Assembly (NCBI GenBank): GCA_963675135.1
Contig: OY776131.1
Span: forward strand, 25,101,881-25,165,880
Direction of reading: 5' to 3'
Source of the DNA: Galeopsis tetrahit
Lineage: Eukaryota; Streptophyta; Magnoliopsida; Lamiales; Lamiaceae
DNA: 64,000 bases
Below are positions 21,861-33,714 of the stretch, piece by piece (the stretch's first letter is position 1; each line of letters begins with the position of its first letter). Below the pieces are notes generated by a model. That model did not search any database, had not been told where the DNA came from, and saw only the letters and a program-made list of their open reading frames with translations. Made by a program: the position numbers and the translations under genes.

Positions 21861-24569
21861 CAATAATAAAAGGTAGATCAAATAAAAGAAAAAAAACCTA
21901 GGACAATAAGCTCACAAGTTGAGCCAGAGGCCGGAGTGTCATTAAAATCTTGTCTGGGGAAACCCTTCTTAGGGATAAAACTCAAATCAAGGAAAAAGGT
22001 ACACTCCTCTACAAGTCAATGTCTATAGAAGACAGAATATAGATTATTATGCAGAAATGAGAGTAAAAAGTTTGGGGGAAGCCTCTCCAGACACAATCAA
22101 GGCCAGTCTTTGCCACAACATCCGCCGCTTGGTTGGCCTCTCTAAAGACATGTGAGTATCTAATGTGCATGTCCTGTGTAAGAGGGTGGACTTGGCTCCA
22201 AAGGCCTTGCAGACGCCAAGGAATAGAGGGGTTGGTGCTCATAAGAGTGTCAATCGTGAGAGTCGAGTCTGACTCTATCCAAAGGAAGTGTCATCCCTGA
22301 TCATGAGCATACTTGATGGCCATAAGAGCAGCTGTCAGCTCAGCCTCAAGAGGGAGGCCCCAACCTACCTTTGAGGCAACCGCGGCCACAAAGAATCCCT
22401 TGAATGTCCTGAAAAACGCCCCTGCATGAAGGTTACCCGGGGAAGAAGTAGCACTGCCGTCCGTGTTAACCTTGTACCAACCCGGATCAGGCGGGAGCCA
22501 AACCACAGACGAGCCGTGTCTCGTCGGTCTATGTTTGCTTGAAACCCCAATGGACCGAGCAATCAGTAGATCTCGAACTGTACCGTCCGAATAACCCCTA
22601 CAAATGGTGTTGGCCTAGGCCTCCTTGATACCTGAAATGATTTGTGTCATGCATCTCCTAACAAAGGGCGAAGTCCCATCGAAAATCACTCTATTCCGCA
22701 TAGTCCAGATGACCCAAATAGCTGTGATGAAGCCCGTCCTCCACAACTCCAAAGACTGCTGGCCCAGCTGAACTTTAGTGGCCTGAAGGAAGATGTCTAG
22801 GAAACTGATCCCAAAGTGAATCGTGACCCCAAACAAGTGGGTTAGTCTACTCAGAATATCCAATGTGAATGGGCATTGGGCCAGTAGATGATCAAGAGAT
22901 TCTGAGTCTCTGCGACACAACACACAAATCGACGGACCCTGGAACCCAAAAGACGAGAGCCATTCTGACGTGGGCAGCTTGCCCCAAACCGCTCTCCAAA
23001 TCGTTGTGGAGCGACACATGGGTATGAAGGTGCCCCAAATCCATGACGCCCAGCTAGGCCTGGGCAAAGGTGACCTAAGCAAATCATATGCCATGCTAGA
23101 AGAGAGTTCCCTTGAAAGTGAGCCCTCCCAAATACGTCTGTCAGGTCCCCTAAGCACCGTGATCTGCATAATATCCATGACAATCTCCCTAAAACTTGTG
23201 ATAAAACAACTCGGGAAGTGCCAACAATCATCATAGAAAATATCCCCAACAGTAGACGTAAGAGTAGACGCGAACAAGTCGGGCAGACCCATCCTCTCAG
23301 AAATAGTATAACCTAGCCAGTTGTCGTGCCAAAAGCTGACTCGGGACTGTCGACCAATCAGCCATCTCGAGCCGTCCTGAAGTCTCGTAGCATGCAGACG
23401 AAGACCCGAGCCAATAGAAGAGATTCTACCATAGGGTCTCAGCATGTGATTTGAATTAAAATGCCTCTTATGCAAGAGCTCCGTATCTGGCGATCTATTT
23501 TGAAGAATATCCCAGCTCAGCTTACAGAGAAATGAGGCATTTGCCAGACGGGTAGAACGAACCCCCAATCCTCCTTCCCCCAATAGCGCACAGACCCGCT
23601 GCCAAGAAACCGAACAAGCCCCGTTCTTTCGATTCACATCCCTCTTCCAAAGGAAGTTCCGCATAGTCGACTCCACACGGCGTAGCAGAGAACTGGGCCA
23701 TTTATAGACCATCATCGAATGCACTAAAGAGGCTGTAATGACATAGTTGATCAGGCAGCGTCGGCCAGCAAGGGACAAAGTGTTACCCTTCCACTTGCTA
23801 AAGTTAGCTATGACAGAATCTGCAACAGGCTGTAAATGCGCTTTTCTTGGACTGCCGCGAAAGATCGGAACCCCCAAATAAGTGAAGGGGAGTGTGCCCT
23901 CCGCGATGCCAGTAATCCTGAATGTCCTACGACGCAGCCTCCGAGGTACAGCTCTCCCAAAGAACACCCTGGACTTTGGAGGACTGTAAATCTGACCTAA
24001 CAGGCGCCCATACCCTTGCAAGATGGAGTGCAGGTTCCTGACATTAGCCTCAGTGGCTCGTAAGAATATCTTGATGCCATCCGCGTAGAAGAGGTAGCGG
24101 GGGACATTACGAATGGGCTGGAGCCTACCTCTGTCGGTCTCCCAATCAATCCATCTTCCAAGAGCCTCCTCCGCGATACAGAACAGTAAAGGAGACAAAG
24201 GGTCACCCTGACGGACACCCCTCGTACAAGAAAAGTAACCTTTCGGCTCCCCATTAACGAGAATCGAGATCCTATCTGAGTCTAGAACTCCCCGAACCAT
24301 AGAAATGAAATCTGCTCTGAAACCCATCCTAGTTAAAACCGCCTCCAAAAACTGCCATGAGATCGTATCGAAGGCCTTAATCATGTCCACTTTCAGCGCC
24401 ATATACCCACGGATCCTCGGATAATCCAGGGTATTAATGGCATCTGAGGCCAGTGCAATACACGTGTGGATTCGCTTACCCGAAACAAACTCAAGCTGAT
24501 AAGTAGAGAGGCAACCGCTGATGAAGGTACCCAGTTTTGACGACAAAACCCTTGTCATGACTTTGAAGA
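21861..24569 (-). mobile_element. 5'-truncated L1 retrotransposon with 16-bp target duplication
   Basis: Perfect direct repeats tgaaaaaatgaattga lie at 21845-21860 and 24570-24585. Between them the minus strand encodes ORF2 from within the RT domain to an RNase H-like end. 'GYMALKVDMIKAFDTISWQF', 'GVRQGDPLSPLLF' and 'LPFTYLGVPIF' are clear. A zf-RVT segment (CVLCRRDSESLDHLLAQC) and an RNase H stretch (WYKVNTDGSA, 'IESDSTLTIDTL') follow in the same frame, broken by stops at 22615, after KYAHDQG (about 22291) and nearby. The RT catalytic box reads FYADG instead of F/YADD, so polymerase activity would be lost even without the truncation. Confidence 0.92.
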
Positions 24570-24585
24570 TGAAAAAATGAATTGA

Positions 24586-25030
24586 AATTGAAGTAATTAC
24601 TATAAAGAATATTAAAAAATATGGTTAATTTTAAATAAATACACAAGATACACATTTTTTTCTCCGAACGACAACCACATCAGATTACATATATATATTT
24701 TTTATTTTCCACATCAGATTAAATAAAATAAAACTTTATAAAAAAAAAAACTCCCGACTTCTTCTGCGTCTTCTCAAACTTTCTTCTTTTGCGTCTTTCT
24801 CACTTCTCAAACTCAATCAAATTATTTTTCTTCTAACTCTAAAAATCAAAATCATAAGGCATAGAACTAACACTAAAAATTGCAAAAAAAAAAATAAAAA
24901 AAAATTGTCAAGTGTCGTTTAAAAGTAGAGTGAAATTTGTAAATCCTAAACCCTACGAAAACTCAAGTAAGTGAAACCTCAAAGAGTTGGTTGTTTTGAT
25001 TTAGTTGATGAAGTAGAGAATATGGATACA
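24586..25030. other. Spacer
   Basis: AT-rich, no gene. Homopolymer A runs near 24740 and 24890. Confidence 0.5.
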
Positions 25031-25710
25031 AGTTGAAAAAGATGGGTTACAAAGTATCTACAGTAAATAATTTGTTTGAATTAAGAGAGATAAAAGATGA
25101 GAAGGACGTTATGGAGATGGTGCAACATGTATTGAAAAAAAAAAACATAAAATGGTTGAGGTATTTGTAGAAGTAAGGGCAAAAAATGAGATTATGTTTG
25201 TAGAAGAAAGGGCGAAAAATGAGATTGAGGTTGATCCACAAAACATGGATGAGAGTGAAGAGAGCAATGATTGCAGCGGTCAGTATAAATTTTGTACTTT
25301 TATCATGTTCACTCAAGTATCATCATTTAAATGCCATGTTATTTACTGCAATTTTCAGAAAAAAAATAGGTAGACTAGGAAAGGATGCAACTTCTAATGA
25401 AAAAGTGTCGGGAGCAAATGGAGCAAGTGCTAGTGGGTCTATGATGACCAACACCTCTACTCAAAAGAAAGAGATTGCAAACGCAATAAAAATGGCAAAC
25501 CAAGGCAAGGGTGTATTGATTTGCGAAGCCTCTTGCCAGCTATTTATATGAGGGTAAGTTTCCTATTTTATTAAATATTTGTATATTTCTCATAACTATA
25601 TTATTATATTCATTCTTTCAGGGTGAGGGGTAGAATAGGAGGTGGAAGGGGTGGTATTGAAAGTGATGGTGTTGTTAGAACTCAAGAGAGCCGTGCTATT
25701 GAAACATGAA
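25031..25710 (+). pseudogene. Remnant of a MuDR/MULE-like transposase gene (ends only)
   Basis: The first part reads 'KLKKMGYKVSTVNNLFELRE' then 'DEKDVMEMVQHV' and 'EVFVEVRAKNEI', resembling the N-terminal region of plant MuDR-type transposases ('..DxDVxxMV..VVELYVEH'). A frameshift in an A-run (25134-25142) splits it. The second part (25370-25710) is a low-complexity tail with GRGRIGGGRGG, similar to transposase C-termini. The DDE catalytic core is missing. The assignment is by resemblance. Confidence 0.45.
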
Positions 25711-25820
25711 ACAAGTTGATGATCTTTCGATTTATGTTTATGCAAATGACTTATTGTTTTTTAGTTATGTTTGAACACTTGGATACTTATAGCCTACAAT
25801 TGCAAATGTTTTGTACATTA

Positions 25821-26081
25821 GGGGCATGTTTGCTTCATGGGTTTAGGGGAGTTTAGTGATGGGTTTGATATGTAAACTCATCTTCTCCCATGTTTGGTTT
25901 CTCATAACTTTAAACACCTTGACCCGGATTTATAATTTGACCCGATTTTTATAAACTAGATTTCATGGGTTTAAACAACTTAGCCTCCCCTTGGATTTAT
26001 CTAGCCTCCCCCCTTAGGTTTATCTAGCCTTCCACCACATCTTAACACATCTTATCCCAACCCATGAAGCAAACATGCCCC
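25821..26081. mobile_element. MITE with about 22-bp inverted repeats
   Basis: Left end GGGGCATGTTTGCTTCATGG; the right end is its exact complement (CCATGAAGCAAACATGCCCC). 261 bp, non-coding. Flanks give no clear target duplication. Confidence 0.85.
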
Positions 26082-26299
26082 AAACGGTTTAACTATGACT
26101 TTTATTATGCTACATATATATTTTTTTCAGAATATTTTTGTTACAGTAATTAGAGTTAAACACAATAATTTCTAGAATATTTTTTTGTCCATAAAACATA
26201 TAAATTGTAGTCCTTGAACTAGTTGAACAAAATAACAAATTATTCAATAATTGAAGAAAACTTATAATATGCAATAAACTTCGTGGGTCAAAAGAAATA

Positions 26300-26584
26300 C
26301 TCCCTCCGTCCCATAATAACTTTCACACTTTCCTTTTTTGAACGTCCCACAATAACTTTCACACCCTTAAAATGGAAAATTCTTTATAAACTCCACCCTT
26401 ACAATATTCTCAATTTTACACAAATGCCATTACTTTTTCTCCACACATACACACAAAAGTCAACTCATTTCTTTACTTTATACATAAAAGTTTACAAAAT
26501 TACCCCTCAAAACTCCACTCATTATTACACTTTCTTAATATTTGTGTCCATCTACCTATGCAAATTAATATGGGACGGAGGGAG
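26300..26584. mobile_element. Stowaway-type MITE
   Basis: CTCCCTCCGTCCCATAATAA at the left and TATGGGACGGAGGGAG at the right, flanked by TA. About 285 bp. Confidence 0.85.
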
Positions 26585-27000
26585 TAAATTTTTTTAGGGG
26601 ATTTTAATTTTGGCAAAAACTTATATGCAATATTGACCAATTAAGTCAAAATTCGTGGGTCAAATGCGGGTCAACATGGGTCAAAGCGGGTCAACCTTAA
26701 TTATAATATTTATTTTCGCTCAAAAATATTATCTTACTATATGACCAAAACTATGTTACTACATGACATAAATTTTGTCATTATAAGACCAAAAGTGTAT
26801 TACTGCAAGAGATTATTAACTAATAAGGTCATTTATATAGCCTATTAAACAACTAAAACATACAACTTTTAAAATTTTCTAATAAGGTCATTTTAGTGTA
26901 AAAAAACCGTATTTACCCTTAATATTCATATACTCCTTTAATCTATATATTTGAAATTTAAATTCATAATTAATTGTTATCAATTAATTCCCAAATTATA
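26585..27000. other. AT-rich spacer with repeated gggtcaa words
   Basis: Four 'gggtcaa' words at 26660-26700. Two 'aataaggtcatttt/ata' phrases (26820, 26880) recur in inverted form near 29435. Confidence 0.4.
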
Positions 27001-27605
27001 GGGCACATTCATTCCCCAAAAAAACAAAACCCTAGATCTCCTTTTCCCATGATAATTCTCAATCCGACGACGGCGTACCGGTTGAACAATACATTCGCAC
27101 AAGTTCCTCTTCCACCATTGATTTTGATTTCTGCGTTTTTCGTGAAAGCTTCGATACGAATCCTCCTCTGCCGATGAACTCTTCTTCGACGGCAAGATCC
27201 TCCCAATTGAAATTAAAAAAAGGCTAGCTCCGGCGAGGAGAGTGGAACAGCCACCCGCAGCTCTTCCGTCGGCTCACCTTCCGCCGCAACCGCCGCCGCC
27301 CAAAAAAATCGGTAAGTTTAATGAAACGAAGCACATAAACGCGGAATCGGAAGAAAAAACAGAGGTCGTTTTGGCGGTTTAAGCGCAGTTCGAGCTTGAA
27401 TTGCGGCAGCGGCTATGGCCGGACTCTTTGCCCATTGCCGCTTTTATCGAGAAGCAATTCGACGGGATCAAGTGCTAGCGGTAAGCGGTCGTCTGTTTCG
27501 AATAGTCAGAAGCAGAGTATTCTCAGACATAATTCGTCGAACACTTCGCAGTCGCAAAAGCAGCAATCGGTATCTGGTAATTCGTCAATCAAAAGGGTGT
27601 CGTAA
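27001..27605 (+). pseudogene. Fragment resembling a membrane-associated kinase regulator (MAKR) gene
   Basis: One frame gives 'IDFDFCVFRESFDTN', a second 'SSSADELFFDGKILPIEIKK'. After a stop a third gives 'GRTLCPLPLLSRSNSTGSS' and a Ser/Gln/Asn-rich tail (to 27605). The pattern 'DFxF..ADELFxxGxxLP' followed by a late 'RSNSTGS' region is that of plant MAKR or DUF1645-type proteins, plasma-membrane adaptors of receptor kinases. At least two frame changes and one stop break it. Identification is from memory of the family pattern. Confidence 0.45.
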
Positions 27606-28450
27606 TGCGGATAAATTTCTCCGTGCCCTCTTGTTGCTTGATTCACATGTTGGTGGGTAGTTCTTTGACTATCTTACATCTTCATTAAATCTGATGATAC
27701 AAAGATTGTTTCCAAGCCAAGAAGAGGTATGCTTAATCTAAACACGTTTTTTATTCGTTAATTTCAGTACGTAATTCTTGCAACTATTGTTAATTGTGAC
27801 AGCTCCTTTAATAAATTGATTGGATATTTGACCATGGAACTTGTCTCTATGCCTTGTCGTTTCATCAAATTTTGCATCACTTCCTGTTTTCATTGCATTT
27901 TGTGTTTCTAATGTTGTGTTCAGATATTGTAACATTCAAATAATTTCCTCTGTATTCACGTGTATATGAGCAAATAATACCGATAACACTTCAACTGCAG
28001 TTTGTGGAAGCCACTATTGGGATTCGTGCTGGGCCTCAGGTGATTATTCATTTTGCAGTTTACATATAGTCTGGCACCTAACATCTTCAATTCAATGTTA
28101 CAGTTTACATATAGTCTGGCACCTAACTTATTTTACTGCCCATTTTTTTTGCCTCACTTGGTCATATCACACATCATTCTCGTGATGATCAGTGTGGTTA
28201 TATATCTCCTTTTCTTTCCAATCTAGGCGTTTTGGGATCCTGTATTATAAAAAAGTTGATTGTAAATAGATGAGTGGCATAATCTAATTGTACTCATTGT
28301 TAACTATTTCCTGTGGCAGTACCCTGAAGAGCCACTAGAGATACTTGTTCTTGATTCCAAGGGTATTGTCAAAGCTAGTGATGGACTCGAATGAGGCGGA
28401 TAAGTACATTCAGCTGGTGAGAGGCCGTGAGGGTGCAACAGCAGATGGGT
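27606..28450 (+). pseudogene. Exon fragments resembling an RWD-domain (RNF25-like) gene
   Basis: 'FVEATIGIRAGPQ' (about 28002-28040, followed by GTGATT) and 'YPEEPLEILVLDSKGI' (28320-28367, preceded by GGCAG) read as consecutive exon pieces of an RWD domain (the YPEEPP-type motif is characteristic). The frame then breaks. 'DKYIQLVRGREGATADGF' (28400-28460) is of unknown origin. These pieces lie near the MAKR-like fragment, suggesting gene pieces brought together. Confidence 0.35.
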
Positions 28451-29079
28451 TTACAAAAGCACCATGGGAAAAGAATGTAACATGTAATTTTGGTGTTGTT
28501 TTATGCGATTATACTTAAGTTTATGGATAAAAAAGTTGTTTATTCACATGTTGTTTGGTTTACAATCAGCTTTTTCAGCTTGAATTTCGATAGACTTATT
28601 ATTCAATTGCTATTCGTAGTGCATCTGAAAGGTGCATATACTACTCTTACAACTTCATATCAAAATGAATTTTTCATATGAAACATGGATACCGATGTAG
28701 GCATTATCATTTTATGTCTTCGTCTTATTATTCTGAACAATTCTTTTCAGTGATATTAACTTAATTAAATATGAAATCTCTGCATCACAACAAACCGCTG
28801 TTTGAATATGCTATTTACAAATGTGCACATCTATTTTGCATATTGATATGCATGTCACTCTGTGCACATTGGTTCATGTTATTTTATGCATACCAAAAAA
28901 TTCAGTCCTGTATGCCGTTTTAAACTTCATATTGAAATGAACATATGTCTTCATAACCCATTTCTACATATCAAAATTCATTTCACTGTTCATATTAAAA
29001 TTCATAATCTATTTTATATATATATACGCATATTCAACATATGGGGAATTGTATAATCTATGACACGCTTATTTCTGAA
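28451..29079. other. AT-rich spacer
   Basis: No gene or clear repeat. Confidence 0.5.
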
Positions 29080-29272
29080 TCATAAAATGCAGATTTTTTA
29101 ACTTTTTTTGTTCGGATAATTAACAATTAATTCGAATGCAACAAAATTTTAGGAATATTTGAATAATTGGAAGGATCATAAAATGCAGATTTTTTAATTT
29201 TATTTGTTTGAATAATTAACAATTAATTTGAATTGCTTAATTTTAGAAATTTTTTAATAATTGAAAGGTGCG
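29080..29272. repeat. 96-bp tandem duplication
   Basis: 'tcataaaatgcagatttttt' starts both copies (29080 and 29176). Moderate divergence. Confidence 0.75.
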
Positions 29273-29462
29273 TATAACTAGGAACTGCATTAATTCAAAA
29301 TTATTAATTTCAAATTATTAATATTTATTAATTTCAAATTATTTAAATTGGTAAAGGGCAACAATGTCTTATTAGGTGTCATTTTGACTCTAATAGATTT
29401 AAAAAAAAAAACTATGCCCTATTAGATAAATCTCTTAGTGAAATGACCTTAACAATAATTTC

Positions 29463-29715
29463 CCCTTACTGCAAATCCAAAAATATTCTGGACACTTATT
29501 TTTTTTGAGCAAAATTACTAAAATAATTCTACCTTACTGCAAATCCAAAAATATTCTGGACACTTATTTTTTTTTGAGCAAAATTACTAAAATAATTCTA
29601 ACTTATTCGGATACTACATTACTAAAACAATAATATTTTGGACACTTATTTTTTTTGAGCAAAATTGCTAAAATAATTCTGACTTATTCGGATACTACAT
29701 TACTAAAACAATGTT
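29463..29715. repeat. Tandem repeat array (about 69- and 96-bp units)
   Basis: 'ccttactgcaaatccaaaaa' / 'ttctggacacttattttttt' / 'gagcaaaattactaaaataa' recur two to three times. 'cggatactacattactaaaa' recurs twice. Confidence 0.7.
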
Positions 29716-29748
29716 ACTACAAGACCAATCTTAATTTTGGATCTTTAT

Positions 29749-30603
29749 ACGGTAAAGCAGGCTTCGCCCTGTCTTACATCAAGCAACCATTTAATTACCA
29801 TTGGATCGTTGATCCAATGTGTGAAATTCATTTTATAAGTTTGCACTTTGCATTAGTGCGTTTGCTCTATGCAATATGCAATCGCACTGCATCGCCTTTT
29901 TAATAAATTAAATTAATACGGAGTATATGTAAAATGACATTTATATCCTTATTTACATTAGATTTTTAAATGAGTTAATTAATTTTATATGGAAATAGAA
30001 AATGAAAATAAGAACTCCAATTAGGGTTTTAATCGCCCAATACCATCTGACAATCCTTGTGTGGACTGAATCGTCAATGGCGTCGTGGCGCCATAGATCT
30101 CGTGGGTGAAGAATTATCAATCCTATAAGGTGTGTGATATAGTCGTCAATGAGAACGCCGTCGCTATAATTTTATTCTAGTTGTAATCAAGCATTCAACT
30201 TTCTCTCTCTTTCCATCAAATTTTATTTCAGTATCAACTGGAATATGGATATTGAAGGAGTATTTGATGCAATTGTAGAGATGTTTTGATCATGATGAAG
30301 AAAATCGTGTAGTGGGGAAGGGGAAGAAGAACAAAGGGTTTTGAGGTTTTAATAATATTATTTTTATTGAATGATTAATTTTATTAAATTATTAAAAAAT
30401 AGAGAAGGTTAAGTTTTAAATTTTAGATGTATTTTTAAAAAAATATCAGTATATGGATAATTCAGTAATTTTATACATTTTTTAATAAAAAATAATAATT
30501 TTATACAAAGGCGAAGTGCGATCGCACAAAACGAAGTTATATGACGTGTCAATTTTTTATTGGACGCTTGTTGTAAGACAGGGCGAAACCCCTATCTCAC
30601 CAT
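29749..30603. mobile_element. MULE-like element with inverted repeats (non-autonomous)
   Basis: The left end 'ggcttcgccctgtcttaca' pairs with the right end 'tgtaagacagggcgaaacc'; ends read ACGGTAAAGC.. and ..TCTCACCAT. The 855-bp interior has no transposase. No convincing target duplication. Confidence 0.6.
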
Positions 30604-30653
30604 AGAAAAGCCCATCTTAATTTAAAAAGTAATTAAATTACTTGGGTTTTTCT

Positions 30654-31230
30654 ATGGTCATGAATAGGGGTGTAAACGAGCCGAGTCGAGCCGAGTAGTG
30701 CTGAGCTCGAAACTCGACTCGATTGTTATACTCGAAGCTCGATACTCGACTCGACTCGGTCGAGCCTAAAATTTTAAAGATCGAGCTCGACTCGATAAGA
30801 AACTCGATAAACTCGAGCTCGACTCGATTACCTATATAATTTTCAAAATTAATTTTAAAACATATTTTTTTCTAAAATAAACTCGAGCTCGACTCGACTC
30901 GATTACTCGTATATAAATATAAATTATATATTAATGGCAAAATAGTAAATATTGTTCAAGCTCGATTAGGCTCGCGAGCCTTTCGAGCCGAGTATTTATG
31001 AGCTCGAACTCGAACTCGGTAGCTACTCGAGTAGCTCGAAACTCGACTCGATTAACTTCGAGTCGATTTCGAGCTTTTTTCGAGTCGAGCACGAGTAGCT
31101 CGCGAGTAGGCTCGACTCACTTACGCCCCTAGTCATGAAGGGTTTTCGCCCTTCCTGATAACAGGAAGTCAATAAAAAATTGACACTTCATTTTCCTTCG
31201 TCATTGTGCAATCTAGTTTGGCAATGAAAT
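30654..31230. mobile_element. Second, truncated copy of the same MULE-like family, split by an hAT MITE
   Basis: Joining the outsides of the hAT insertion gives 'ctatggtcatgaa' + 'gggttttcgccct' and later 'caataaaaaattgacac', matching the complement of the right end of the 29749-30603 element. The far end was not found. Confidence 0.5.
30665..31131. mobile_element. hAT-type MITE of repeated CGAGT words, 8-bp target duplication
   Basis: Ends TAGGGGTGTAAACGAGCC and ..CTTACGCCCCTA. Perfect 8-bp duplication GTCATGAA (30657-30664, 31132-31139). The body is an array of ACTCGA/CGAGCTCGA words around an AT-rich core. About 90% identical to 38584-39080. Confidence 0.93.
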
Positions 31231-31498
31231 TAAATATTTAATTATCTAAATAATATATTTAATTTACTAAAATACCCTTGTAACAAATTTTAACTGTAAT
31301 TTTACATATTTATAAATTTAATATTTTATTCCATTTTTAATATAAAATCTCAAAATAAATTAAACATTAAAAACAATTTCATTCTTATTCAAAATCAATT
31401 AACTGGGTTTCTTCGGGGGTTACATTCCCCTAAAAAAATTGTTTCTCTCACCGTGAATCCACATACTGACATACAGTATGTCCTACCGGGGCTGAATT
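31140..31498. other. Spacer
   Basis: No gene. A small palindrome CATACTG-acata-CAGTATG lies at about 31462-31480. Confidence 0.5.
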
Positions 31499-31906
31499 TG
31501 AGAAGATTGATTGTAGAAGGCATAATCTATGCGTATATTAATTCTGATATTTTGAGTTAATGAATTTCAGTAGGGTACAAAGGTATATATAGTGCGGAAC
31601 TTAGGGCAAGATACAATCAATTAATAAAAAAAAGTCCTCAAGTGAAAGAACACCTCTTATCCATTTTTTGGGAGGACCTCTTACCTTTTTTTTTTGGGAG
31701 GAGGACAATTTAAATGGGTGAAGTGCTTTCAACAGGAATCGAACCCAAATAGTTTGTCTTGCTCTTATACCATGAGAAGATTGACCAGAAGGCATAATCT
31801 ATGCGTATATTAATTCTGATATTTTGTGTTAATGAATATCAGTAGGGTACCAAGATATATATAGTGCGGAACTTAGGGCAAGATACAATCAATTAATAAA
31901 AAAAAG
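31499..31906 (-). mobile_element. Miniature LTR element (TRIM-like)
   Basis: Direct repeats 31499-31634 and 31773-31906 share most bases (from TGAGAAGATTGA to CAATCAATTAATAAAAAAAA). Next to the right repeat lies a minus-strand primer site TGGTATAAGAGC (31761-31772), complementary in style to tRNA-Met. About 138 bp of non-coding interior. No clear 5-bp duplication. Confidence 0.7.
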
Positions 31907-31932
31907 ATACGGCCCAATAGAATTGAATCACT

Positions 31933-32143
31933 TTGGTAATATTCAGAGCATTTCACCTTCCTCTGTTTATTGCCGTGTGTATTTGGCTTCATACTCTGTT
32001 ATGTCTTCCTCCCTCCCATGAACTAGTATTGGTGCTAGTTGCTGCTTTAATCTTTTTTCATTGTAATTGTGTTATTGAAGTAGATCTTGTACTCTTGAGT
32101 AATAAAAGGCACCACTTTGACTTCTCAAAAAAAAAAAAAAAAG
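31933..32143 (+). other. Possible retrotransposed 3' end with poly-A tail
   Basis: Sequence ending '..gagtaataaaaggcaccac..ctc' plus a 16-A tract (32128-32143) resembles the 3' UTR and tail of a LINE or processed transcript. Source gene not recognised and no flanking duplication found. Confidence 0.35.
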
Positions 32144-32475
32144 AAGTAGGGTTCTTCACCATTGAAGCCAATACCCTTAAGCCCTATGACATTTGATAGA
32201 TTAATTTCAATCAAATTTTGCAGAATTCAAGAACGAAATCGATAACCCCAACGTGAAGAGTATTGGAGAATACATGAAAATTCAAAGAGAGGGGTTTTGA
32301 ATTTCGTGAGATTGAAATTTTTGTTAATCAGATTTGGGTTTCAACTGTAAGAAAGATTATCTTTAAAACTGATGAGTTTTTCTATAAATTAATATTTTTA
32401 TCAATGGCGTATAACAATGTTGGAAATGATAATTTTAAATCAATGGCTTGTTTGATTCGTTAGATATGCATGATA
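32144..32475. other. Spacer
   Basis: No gene. Bases 32420-32465 recur at 37655-37700 (see Findings). Confidence 0.45.
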
Positions 32476-33337
32476 GGGGAAATAATTTTTTTACATCCCA
32501 TAACTTTTCAACTTTTTCAAAAACATCCCAAAAAAGTTAAGTTTTCCAATTACGTCCCAAATTTTAGCTAACTTTTCCAATTACGTCCCAAATCGCCGGA
32601 AACATCAAAACGACGTCGTATTACGTCATCGTTTTGATGTTTCCGGCGACTTTGGGACCTAAATGGCACTACTACAAAATTGGACTTGGAGAGCTGCACT
32701 TGGAGAGCTATTTTTTCAATCAGCTCTCCAAGTGAACACTTGGAGAGCGATTTTATTAAAAAAAAAAAAATTAACATAGAGAGCGGTTCAAAACCGCCCT
32801 CCAAGAGTTTCTCTTGGAGAGCGGTTGAGAACCGCACTGCAAGTAAGCTTAGATAGCGGTTTAGAACCGCTCTCCAAGCCGCAATACTTGGTTAAATACC
32901 CTAAATCCCCTAAGTCAATTGATTCTACGCGTTTTCTCCTCCAAACCAACATTTTCTCCCCCAAATCAACAGTCGCCGTCGCCTCACTCCTTCCCTCCTC
33001 GCGGCGTCGCCGTCGCCTCACTCCCTCCCTCCTCGCGCTGTCGTCGTCGGCTCACTACCTCCCTCCTCGCGCCGTCGCCGTCGATTTCCTCTCCAGCCGT
33101 CGTCGTCGCCGTCGCATCGCTCCCTCTCCTGCGTTCCGTCGCCGTCGCCCAGCTCCGTAGCTCCCACTCCGGCCCGCTGCTGCTGTAGGTACGTACGTGT
33201 ATATATATATACAGTTTCTTTGGTTAAATGCTCTCAATCCCCCATTGAATTAATGCGTTTTATTTTCTCCCAAAAATCGAATTGAAGCTGGGTGTTCTCC
33301 CCAAATCCCACAAACGCATTTTTAACCTAAAATTAAA

Positions 33338-33492
33338 AAAAAAAAAAGGAGTACATTGTGAAGCCAAAATCCAAAAGGAGTGGCGCGCTGTTCTAAGGCA
33401 GAAGGGCACCATTCACCAGATTGAAGGAAATCCGAGCGAAAGACCTGATTTCGATACGTTTGTTGTCTTGATTAGGAGATACTCACGCGCAG
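33338..33492 (+). other. Exon-like segment of unknown origin in the CACTA
   Basis: Reads 'EWRAVLRQKGTIHQIEGNPS' and 'RPDFDTFVVLIRRYSRAG', then a GTAATG donor. Not recognised; possibly another captured exon. Confidence 0.35.
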
Positions 33493-33714
33493 GTAATGTT
33501 TCTCTTATTAAGCTCATTTACATGATTTTTGAATTATAATGTGGTATTGAGACCAACAATTTTGAATGTACTTTTGATTCTGTTTTATAGTTTGTCATAT
33601 TGCTTCATGTTGTGGACACAGGTTTAATTTGATTTGAGGTCAATTTCTGCATTTTGTTATTTGAATTGCAATGGGAGAGTGCTCTGTTTTTTGAAACATG
33701 GTGCTTAAGCGCCC

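Noticed and set aside
26300..26584. 104-aa ORF as a gene
   Set aside because: It lies entirely inside a Stowaway MITE and crosses its termini.
31499..31906. 5-bp target duplication (gaatt) of the TRIM-like element
   Set aside because: A gaatt occurs on the right but 14 bp beyond the LTR border, so it is likely chance.
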